Below are positions 6,479 to 12,119 of a DNA stretch of 20,073 nucleotides, in pieces. Source of the DNA: a virus. The stretch lies in the IMG/VR virus record IMGVR_UViG_3300020385_000085, positions 1 through 20,073 of that record; one strand, given 5' to 3'. The notes beneath the pieces are model-generated. The model searched no databases. It was not told where the DNA came from and saw only the letters and a program-made list of their open reading frames with translations. The translations under genes were made by a program, and so were the position numbers. How positions within the stretch are numbered: position 1 is the stretch's first letter; every line of letters begins with the position of its first letter.

Positions 6479-6892
6479 CTATAGCACTACGTCTTCAGGG
6501 TTCATGATAGTGGCGATAACTTCGTCATCATTGATAATGCGAACCTCCCCGCCGTCTAATTTGAAGCGCGAACCAGCGTATCGGCCGATACAAATCCAGT
6601 CGCCTTCTTTGCACCACGGCTCACCCTGTTCGCCAAACTTGTCGGGGTCTTTGTAAGCCAGTGGTCCAATCTTAACCACGTAAGCAACAACTGTTGCTAA
6701 CGCCTCTCGATCTTTAGTGTCGTCAGGAATGATGACACCTCCGTGGGTTTTTTCTCGCCCCTTGTAGGGCATAACCAATATACGCCACCCTGTCGGCTGG
6801 GGTATACGTGCCATCGCGTCTTCTTCGGAAGCGCGTTGTGCCGCTTCTTCTTGCACTTTCACATAGTCAGGTAAAATTAGTCCGCTACTCAT
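6479..6892 (-). CDS. GroES-like co-chaperonin, 137 aa
   Basis: This is a predicted phage version of the GroES/Cpn10 lid that works with the host GroEL chamber to fold phage proteins, most likely the capsid protein. The core begins PTGWRILVMPYKGREKTHGG and continues VIIPDDTKDREALATVVAYV, then VKIGP. It ends with CKEGDWICIGRYAGSRFKLD, GGEVRIINDDEVIA and TIMNPEDVVL. The strand RILVMP, the flexible loop KGREKTHGGVIIPD and the closing IINDDEVIATI match the GroES beta-barrel. VII would be the hydrophobic tripeptide that contacts GroEL. It is longer than the usual ~97 aa because of an N-terminal ~34-residue extension. The start at 6892 has a GAGGAAG site; a longer frame to 7030 lacks one. It overlaps the upstream gene by 8 bases. 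Confidence 0.85.
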   Translation of the reverse strand: MSSGLILPDYVKVQEEAAQRASEEDAMARIPQPTGWRILVMPYKGREKTHGGVIIPDDTKDREALATVVAYVVKIGPLAYKDPDKFGEQGEPWCKEGDWICIGRYAGSRFKLDGGEVRIINDDEVIATIMNPEDVVL

Positions 6893-7085
6893 TGTCTTCC
6901 TCATCATATTTTCTAAGCAGAGTCGATATCTCTTCAACAGCAAACGAAAGACCCTGGATCTCGCCCACCATTGATCGGTACTGTTCCAGGTTTGAAACAG
7001 AGCCGCTAGTAACCGCCACCGATATATCATCGATGCGCTGTTCTAGATTACGTTTATATTTGGAAAGAAACTCTAATATTCTCAA
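6885..7085 (-). CDS. Small helical phage protein, 66 aa
   Basis: This is a short, mostly helical protein, probably a coiled coil: EFLSKYKRNLEQRIDDISVA, then SVSNLEQYRSMVGEIQGLSF, then AVEEISTLLRKYDEED. It uses a TTG start that overlaps the upstream TGA by four bases (TTGA), with a GGGGAT stretch upstream. The only internal ATG would remove the first ~38 residues. The EYRxxxGEIQGLxxAxxxIxxLL pattern occurs in small proteins of other phages located between portal and scaffold genes; the function is unknown. It may help head assembly. Confidence 0.65.
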   Translation of the reverse strand: MRILEFLSKYKRNLEQRIDDISVAVTSGSVSNLEQYRSMVGEIQGLSFAVEEISTLLRKYDEEDNE

Positions 7086-7426
7086 AGAACATCCCCATGA
7101 CTAGCAAAGCTCTCGTCCGTCAACGGACCACCTGCTACCCATGAGTCACATGTCTTTTCGGCCTCGCACACAAAGCGGTGCGTTTCACAAAAACCGACGT
7201 TATCGGAGTCGGTACCCAAGCAGTCGAGAATGCGACTGGACATGTTAAAGGCAGAGCAGGTGCCACAGATGGCCTCTGGTTCTGTAGGTGGACCGTAGTT
7301 ATACTCCTCAGTCGCCTGGAGTTTGTTCTCTTCGTTCTTGGCTTCGTCCTTAGTTTCAATAGGACAGCCTTCATCACCCGTCGATTGTACAGGAGTACCA
7401 CCGATGATGATCTTGATTTCCATCAT
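7082..7426 (-). CDS. Cys-rich small protein, possible metal binder, 114 aa
   Basis: The N-terminal half is acidic and of low complexity (MMEIKIIIGGTPVQ, then Glu/Thr-rich). The C-terminal half has six closely spaced cysteines in the order CxxC, then C about 11 later, C about 10 later, C about 6 later and C about 5 later. The visible pieces are ICGTCSAFNMSSRILDCLG, GFCETHRFVCEAEKTCDSWV and AGGP. This spacing suggests a zinc or iron-sulphur site, or disulphides in a particle protein. I recall Cys-rich phage proteins with a similar N-terminus (MEIxIxIG) near portal genes, of unknown function. Two adjacent ATGs occur; the first shares a base with the upstream TAA (TAATG) after an AAGAAG site. Confidence 0.7.
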   Translation of the reverse strand: MMEIKIIIGGTPVQSTGDEGCPIETKDEAKNEENKLQATEEYNYGPPTEPEAICGTCSAFNMSSRILDCLGTDSDNVGFCETHRFVCEAEKTCDSWVAGGPLTDESFASHGDVL

Positions 7427-7569
7427 TACTTCTTAAGATTCAGTGCAAGCTTTTGCACGAAGTCGTCAATCTTGGCGAGAATCTCGTTGTCTCGCATTGA
7501 CGGTGTGACGTTTGCAATAGCCGAGGCTGCTGCGACGATACCTGTGATCCAAGCAATAATCGTTTCCAT
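7426..7569 (-). CDS. Small single-span membrane peptide, 47 aa
   Basis: This is a short gene reading METIIAWITGIVAAASAIAN, then VTPSMRDNEILAKIDDFVQK, then LALNLKK. Residues 4-20 form a hydrophobic span, followed by an ANVTP turn and an amphipathic helix with a basic end. Support comes from a GGGAG ribosome site, a one-base overlap with the upstream stop (TAATG) and a one-base overlap of its own TAA with the next start. The ASAIANVTPxxxDxxxxxKxxxxxxxLALNxxx pattern recurs in phages near lysis genes. It could be a small holin-like or membrane-remodelling peptide. The role is inferred only from its size and hydrophobicity. Confidence 0.75.
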   Translation of the reverse strand: METIIAWITGIVAAASAIANVTPSMRDNEILAKIDDFVQKLALNLKK

Positions 7570-7919
7570 TACTTCACTCCCGTAAACTTTGCGCCGCCAA
7601 TGGCTGCGCCGGTGCCTCTAACAGTTCCGCGATGCGGACACTTCTTACCTTTAGCAAGGCCACCTTGGTTGTAGCCTTTGACCATGCCGCCATCGCGCAT
7701 GCGCTTTGGAAACACTTTGCTGCGAAGAGTGTTTGATTCGCTTTTCATCATGTCCAAGTAATCTTGTTTTTCTTTATCAGACACTTTGCCGTCTTCGTTT
7801 GTGTCCATTGCTTTTTGGACGGTGGAAAGGCCACCATCTTTGTAGCCCATAATTTTCTTGGCTACTTCTGGCTTGTCTTTAGCTAGGGCGTTCATGCCCT
7901 TATTTGGATACTTGCCCAT
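7569..7919 (-). CDS. Small protein with EF-hand loop and CPHRG tail, 116 aa
   Basis: A complete EF-hand calcium loop is visible at residues 39-50 (DTNEDGKVSDKE), with Asp, Asn, Asp, Gly, Val and Glu at loop positions 1, 3, 5, 6, 8 and 12. Predicted helices lie on either side (LSTVQKAM and KQDYLDMMKS). A basic, Gly-rich tail follows: RDGGMVKGYNQGGLAKGKK, then CPHRGTVRGTGAAIGGAKFT. I recall the CPHRG.VRGTGAA..G.KF.G tail in short marine-phage proteins. The pairing with a perfect EF-hand loop suggests a calcium-stabilised minor virion or scaffold-like protein, which is inference. The start has a strong AGGAGG site 5 bases upstream, and the stop is coupled to the 47-aa gene. Confidence 0.75.
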   Translation of the reverse strand: MGKYPNKGMNALAKDKPEVAKKIMGYKDGGLSTVQKAMDTNEDGKVSDKEKQDYLDMMKSESNTLRSKVFPKRMRDGGMVKGYNQGGLAKGKKCPHRGTVRGTGAAIGGAKFTGVK

Positions 7920-7950
7920 AACGGCCTCCTGTGATTTGGTTCAGTATACC

Positions 7951-8649
7951 CTAGCGTTTTAGCTTTGTCTTCTTTTTTAAGTACTCGGCGGTTACGTCAA
8001 ATTCACCCACAAAACCAATCCGCCTCCAGTAATTTGGGTCACTTTCTACTTTAGCTGTTACCTTAGGCAGTGTCTCAGTCAGTGGTACAATGTAACAAAG
8101 CGGGTCGCCTCGTTTAATAGTGTACTCCCACACTTGGCCCAAGGGCGGTCTTTTAAGCCAAAGATTAACGTTAAAGACATGGTGTTTGTCAGCATGAGGT
8201 TCCCATGCGCCCGTCGCCGCTTCCCATTCTGGGTTCGGTGGCATGACTGGGACAACCATGATGTCTAAACCTTTTGTCCCCTCTAGCGTCCAGTAGTCTG
8301 TGAGTTTAATATTATCGTATTGTTCAAAAGCTCCGGGATACTGCTGTCTACTGTGACTTGTAATACCATCGCCATCTTCCGGCCAAGGATTTGGAACTCG
8401 CGCTAAAAAGCTGCCGTCCTCATGATACTTAACAGCAACGTCTGTCCAAGAAGGCACTAAAATTGATCTCTGAAAAAACAGGGAAAAGCCCGGACACCGT
8501 TTAATCGTTGTCGAGTCTGTGCTATCGTTTGGCATATTAGAAAACCAAGAAGGCTTCAATTGAGAAAGATACCTCGGAGCAATCTCAGGGGTAACCTCGA
8601 AGTTGGTCCTAAAAACCAACTCCGATTTTTTCTTGCGCGAAAAAATCAC
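7951..8649 (-). CDS. Phage protein of unknown function, 232 aa
   Basis: The start is GTG, which overlaps the upstream TGA by four bases (GTGA). The protein is rich in aromatic residues and Pro, with beta-type alternation. Visible segments are PSWFSNMPNDSTDSTTIKRC, PGFSLFFQRSILVPSWTDVA, YWTLEGTKGLDIMVVPVMPP, NVNLWLKRPPLG and GDPLCYIVPL. The C-terminus is basic. The PSWF...TIK.CPGF..FF....I.P.W.D motif, then a late GDPL.YIVPL motif, resembles a family in cyanophages and other marine phages whose role I do not know. There is no membrane span, no signal peptide and no catalytic signature I can name. It is probably a late protein given its operon. Confidence 0.7.
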   Translation of the reverse strand: MIFSRKKKSELVFRTNFEVTPEIAPRYLSQLKPSWFSNMPNDSTDSTTIKRCPGFSLFFQRSILVPSWTDVAVKYHEDGSFLARVPNPWPEDGDGITSHSRQQYPGAFEQYDNIKLTDYWTLEGTKGLDIMVVPVMPPNPEWEAATGAWEPHADKHHVFNVNLWLKRPPLGQVWEYTIKRGDPLCYIVPLTETLPKVTAKVESDPNYWRRIGFVGEFDVTAEYLKKKTKLKR

Positions 8650-8783
8650 GGGCGGCCCTGACCTCGATACTTCTTCCTAGTAGCTCGTTTGTTTTTATTC
8701 TTAGAACGTGTTGAGTTACCAATCGACGTACGTTTCTTGATAGGTTCCCGCTTGGTGCCGGTAGTTTTTGATTTCGATGCCAT
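8646..8783 (-). CDS. Tiny highly basic peptide, 45 aa
   Basis: This short gene reads MASKSKTTGTKREPIKKRTS, then IGNSTRSKNKNKRATRKKYR, then GQGRP. Lysine and arginine make up roughly 40% of residues and there are no hydrophobic stretches. It is supported by tight coupling on both sides: its ATG shares a base with the holin stop (TAATG) and its TGA overlaps the next GTG start (GTGA). The KRTSIGNS...KKYRGQG pattern recurs as small basic peptides in related phages. Such a peptide could bind DNA or RNA or neutralise packaged DNA. The function is unproven. Confidence 0.75.
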   Translation of the reverse strand: MASKSKTTGTKREPIKKRTSIGNSTRSKNKNKRATRKKYRGQGRP

Positions 8784-9247
8784 TAATTCGTAGAGCCCCG
8801 CCGTTTGTCGATAGCACGAGAGCCAAACCAGAAACTAATAATAGCAGCAAAAATTGCCTTGGTGTCTTCATCCCAAAGAACATTGATCGCATCCGCAAAG
8901 TTAGCACCTGTTTCCAGGGCTTGTTGTAAGAGAGTTAATTCTATCAGGCAGAACAGCCCGAAGAATACGTAGGTTATAACAGGTCTTACACTGCGCTGCA
9001 ATCCGGATATGAACCCGGTGCCTTTATTTATTGAAATATCATGTTCAACCAGACGAGCGTGTTCACTGTCGTCTGCTTTAGTCTCATACATACGGTATTC
9101 TTGGTCAAAACCAGCCGCACGTAATTCAGCCATTTTAGACATTTTAGCTAATTCGAACTTCTGTTCTTGTTTAGCTTTGAAATGATCAGTAACTGCCGGA
9201 ACCGCCGAACCAGCAAATCCCAGAAGGGACCCAATAACACTTAACAT
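8783..9247 (-). CDS. Three-transmembrane holin (GTA-holin-like), 154 aa
   Basis: This is a predicted holin that would permeabilise the inner membrane at lysis. A short hydrophobic N-terminal segment is visible (about 4-20, VIGSLLGFAGSAVPAV). A charged coiled region follows (about 22-78, with FKAKQEQKFELAKMSKMAEL). Two hydrophobic spans come next (about 90-107, PVITYVFFGLFCLIELTL, and about 128-143, AIFAAIISFWFGSRAI), and the end is basic (DKRRGST). SGLQRSVRPVITYVFF...LWDEDTKAIFAAIISFWFGSRA is the signature of the 3-TM holin family known from gene-transfer-agent release. It is coupled to both neighbours by one-base overlaps. An endolysin is not in the window. Confidence 0.82.
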   Translation of the reverse strand: MLSVIGSLLGFAGSAVPAVTDHFKAKQEQKFELAKMSKMAELRAAGFDQEYRMYETKADDSEHARLVEHDISINKGTGFISGLQRSVRPVITYVFFGLFCLIELTLLQQALETGANFADAINVLWDEDTKAIFAAIISFWFGSRAIDKRRGSTN

Positions 9248-9447
9248 TACTCTTTCTTTCCGCTACCTAAGAATAATCCAAACGCGCCGGTCAACGCGCC
9301 AGTCATAACTGAAACCAATCCTGCCTGTTCAAGGGTGGGTGTGTCAAGAGTCATGAACCACTCAACAACTCGATACGTCATTACGAGCATTGCTAACATT
9401 AGCAACCGTGGGATGATACGCCATTCGTTTAATTGTTGAGGGTTCAT
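9247..9447 (-). CDS. Small two-span membrane protein, holin-like, 66 aa
   Basis: Two hydrophobic segments are visible: about residues 11-32 (IPRLLMLAMLVMTYRVVEWF) and about 43-62 (GLVSVMTGALTGAFGLFLG). They are separated by a short polar turn (MTLDTPTLEQ), and the end is GSGKKE. The MTYRVVEWFM.L..PT..QA.LVSV.TGA.TGAFGLFLGSG pattern recurs in small phage membrane proteins next to a 3-TM holin. A small two-span protein paired with a larger holin could act as a second holin or antiholin, which is inference from position. The start has an AGGA site about 10 bases upstream. Its TAA overlaps the holin ATG by one base. Confidence 0.72.
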   Translation of the reverse strand: MNPQQLNEWRIIPRLLMLAMLVMTYRVVEWFMTLDTPTLEQAGLVSVMTGALTGAFGLFLGSGKKE

Positions 9448-9459
9448 ACTTTTGTGTTC

Positions 9460-9651
9460 CTAAATGGTAATCGCAGCTTTATCGTCAACCTTCTTCACAG
9501 GAGGCTGTGCCAATACGGGGCGTTGATTGTGTTGTGACTTAAAGAACTCGTCCCAGCGACCAGCCCATTTAGAGATAGGCATACCTTTGTCAGACATTCC
9601 CTTTCCAACTCCTTCATGTTCAGATAGTAGTTTAATAGTTAGAAAGGTCAT
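9460..9651 (-). CDS. Small phage protein, 63 aa (or 45 aa)
   Basis: This is a short protein of unknown role between portal and the holin-like genes. The first ATG (at 9651) has a good GGAG site 8 bases upstream and gives an N-terminal MTFLTIKLLSEHEG. An internal ATG (at 9597) would give a 45-aa product starting MSDKGMPISKWAGRWDEFFK, preceded by AAGGAG 11 bases upstream. The second half is hydrophilic with a Pro-rich tail (QRPVLAQPPVKKVDDK). No domain is recognised and the start is uncertain. Confidence 0.55.
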   Translation of the reverse strand: MTFLTIKLLSEHEGVGKGMSDKGMPISKWAGRWDEFFKSQHNQRPVLAQPPVKKVDDKAAITI

Positions 9652-9683
9652 TGTAGCTTCTCCGTGCTAGGATGTGAAGAGAC

Positions 9684-12113
9684 TCATTGTCGTCTCTTGT
9701 TCATTTCTCTCAAAACTGCGATGTCTTCTTGGGTTTCGATACGCTCTCGGTTTACCTCCGAGCGATCTTCAGCGATGCCCTTGGTCAAGTCCATGCGATC
9801 ATAAGCCTGCTGGTTCTGCTGCTGAAGCCTTGCCTGCTCCAGCATTGCGTCCACTTGGTCTTTCGCCTGCTTGCGTTGCTGGTCAGCCGCGGCCAACTGA
9901 AGCTCGGCTTGGCGAATACCAACCAGAGGATCCTGCTGCTGTTGCGGTGCCAGTGAAGGAATAATCTGTTGTGTCAATTCTGCAACACGTGCAGCGACCA
10001 TTGCTTCCATTGCTTCGGGCGGCAGCATCTGTCCAAGCTGTGCAACCTGCTCGGCTACCTGCTCACGTGCCATGTAACCGATACGCTGCTGGATGTTCGC
10101 CAACAGCGGACCAAGGAACTGGGGTGCTCCTTGTACCATGGGTGACTGCATAAACACGATGTGCGCCTGGATGTGAGCCATGTGGTTCTGACCAGGAAAC
10201 GCTTGGATGGGTTTTGTGTTCAGCACCAATGCCTGCTCCATAGCCGGATCGATTGGTTGCGGTTGCGCTGGTGCTGGCAACAGTGCTTCGATGTTTTTGA
10301 CTTCCAAAGCTTCGTACATACGGCGGTAAGCTTCCTGAAGATTGTGAATCTCCGGATTGCTTTGTGCCATTTGAAGCTGAGTCTGTGCCAAGCTCAAACG
10401 CTGTGCCATGGAGAAGATGTTCGGGTCAGAGACCGGCATCACATCTACACGGGCATCAAAGTCAGCCTGTACAATCTGTTCGCCTGCCGAAGTGGCATAA
10501 GGGTATGCCTCAACAGTGTCCGCAAAAATCAGTGACAGTAGACGAAACTCCTGACGCTGTGCGTAGTGCATCCGTTTGTGAATCGCACTCATCACACGAG
10601 AGCCGCGCTCTAACAATGCAACAGTTGTACCAACCGGAGCATTGGCGTTCATGTCACCAATTGCTTGATCAGCGATCGCCGCATAGCGACGGCCGCTGTC
10701 TACGATTACACCTAACAGTTGACCCAAAGTACCCGACGGTTCTTTATACGGCAGCGGGACGATAGCGTTACGAAGATCCCCACCAGGGGCATCGATGTCA
10801 CGGAACTCACCGGGGTTCAGCGGTTCATCGTCATTACGAATGCGAACACCACGAGCTTTGAATCCTGCCGGGAGGTTAGACAACGTTCCCGCATCGATTA
10901 GCTGGCGCAAAATCGACGTAGCGGCTCGGGAGAGTCCTCCAATCATATGGATGAGACCGAATCCATAGAAGCCCAAACCCGGCAGGAACTTGTAGTGGAC
11001 AAAGGTCTGCATCGGCTTGCGCTGCGGATCTTCTTCGTCCCAGTTACGGACGATGGAGAGAATAGTGCCGCTATCCTTCTCCATCGTTACAACGTACGGA
11101 AGCTTCAGGCCAGTTGGCTCACCATCAGCATCCGTGTCCTCAAAGCCTTCCAAATCCAAATAGGTTTGTATCTCTAGGATTGTGTAAACATCATCACCCA
11201 TCGCGGATGGGCGTACGCCTTGCAGTTGATCTTTCTTGTCCTGCAACTCTCCGTCATCTTCCATGCCCGAAGATCCAAGATCCACGTCACGATAAACGGT
11301 AGCCAACTGCATCTTAACAATGTCGTTATCAGACATCTTCATGACGTGTGTAATACGTTCAGCCGTACGGATGTCTGTGGCGTAGTAAGGAACAACCACA
11401 TCCTCGGCCGGTACAAACTTGGACACCGCACGTTGACGCGCCAAGTCGAAATAAACTTTCTTAAATGTCGAACCACTCAACGGCAGGTGGAACAACATCT
11501 GATCCATGTCCGGATCATACTCTTCCATCACTTCCGTGATCTGGTAGTTCATAAACTGTTCAACGCGATTTGCTTGTTGAACAACTTCAGGTGTTTCATT
11601 ACCCACGCATATCGTACGAACAGGGCCACCCGCTGGTAGCATTTCCTTGTACGCCTGTGCTTGGAACTGGGTCACCGACTCCGAGATGAGGGGGTGCGTA
11701 ACTCCGGTTGCCCCGGCGAACGGTTCGTCACGCTCTTCGTAGTTGATACCCAGTAGGCCGAGACCCTTTGTTAAGGCTTCTTCCCACTCGCTGCGGGACT
11801 CCATGTCGTCGTCGAATGAAGCTCCGAGATCCGAGGACAGTGATCCCAGGATACCGTCGTCAAGAATTTCAGAGAGGTTTGCCGTGTGACTATATTCTTC
11901 TTCCGTCAAAACCTCAGTCGGGTCTGCGTCCAAGAAATCCGCGGAGCCGTCTTCGTTCATCTGGAGAATCATCTCCTCCAGTACCTCATCCGTGAGACCC
12001 GGAACTTGGCCCTCGATCTCAATTGCAGTTTCGGCAGAGGGATCTAACGCGGGGCCACCGGCACCCATCGCTTCTTCAATCTGACCACCAAAAGGATTTC
12101 CTGTTTGTGACAT
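9684..12113 (-). CDS. Portal protein (SU10-like), 809 aa
   Basis: This forms the dodecameric portal ring through which DNA enters the capsid. The acidic N-terminus is followed by EALTKGLGLLGINYEERDEP, GATGVTHPLISESVTQFQAQ and AYKEMLPAGGPVRT, typical of the portal clip/wing start. Next are VEQFMNYQITEVMEEYDPDM, FHLPLSGSTFKKVYFD and PGLGFYGFGLIHMIGGLSRA. Then come ILRQLIDAGTLSNLPAGFKA, DIDAPGGDLRNAIVPLPYKE and RYAAIADQAIGDMNANAPVG, followed by TTVALLERGSRVMSAIHKRM. The C-terminal ~150 residues are Gln/Ala-rich with coiled coils, like a barrel or crown. It lies in the usual place downstream of terminase, with a GAGG site somewhat far (14 bases) from the ATG. Length is in the range of large portals. 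Confidence 0.92.
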   Translation of the reverse strand: MSQTGNPFGGQIEEAMGAGGPALDPSAETAIEIEGQVPGLTDEVLEEMILQMNEDGSADFLDADPTEVLTEEEYSHTANLSEILDDGILGSLSSDLGASFDDDMESRSEWEEALTKGLGLLGINYEERDEPFAGATGVTHPLISESVTQFQAQAYKEMLPAGGPVRTICVGNETPEVVQQANRVEQFMNYQITEVMEEYDPDMDQMLFHLPLSGSTFKKVYFDLARQRAVSKFVPAEDVVVPYYATDIRTAERITHVMKMSDNDIVKMQLATVYRDVDLGSSGMEDDGELQDKKDQLQGVRPSAMGDDVYTILEIQTYLDLEGFEDTDADGEPTGLKLPYVVTMEKDSGTILSIVRNWDEEDPQRKPMQTFVHYKFLPGLGFYGFGLIHMIGGLSRAATSILRQLIDAGTLSNLPAGFKARGVRIRNDDEPLNPGEFRDIDAPGGDLRNAIVPLPYKEPSGTLGQLLGVIVDSGRRYAAIADQAIGDMNANAPVGTTVALLERGSRVMSAIHKRMHYAQRQEFRLLSLIFADTVEAYPYATSAGEQIVQADFDARVDVMPVSDPNIFSMAQRLSLAQTQLQMAQSNPEIHNLQEAYRRMYEALEVKNIEALLPAPAQPQPIDPAMEQALVLNTKPIQAFPGQNHMAHIQAHIVFMQSPMVQGAPQFLGPLLANIQQRIGYMAREQVAEQVAQLGQMLPPEAMEAMVAARVAELTQQIIPSLAPQQQQDPLVGIRQAELQLAAADQQRKQAKDQVDAMLEQARLQQQNQQAYDRMDLTKGIAEDRSEVNRERIETQEDIAVLREMNKRRQ

Positions 12114-12119
12114 AACTAC

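Noticed and set aside
9663-9686. ATG just after the portal gene that could start a tiny minus-strand gene
   Set aside because: It reaches a stop after five sense codons, so it is not a gene.
10161-11639. Several plus-strand frames inside the portal gene
   Set aside because: All are antisense to the portal, which has continuous recognisable motifs there; no start signals.
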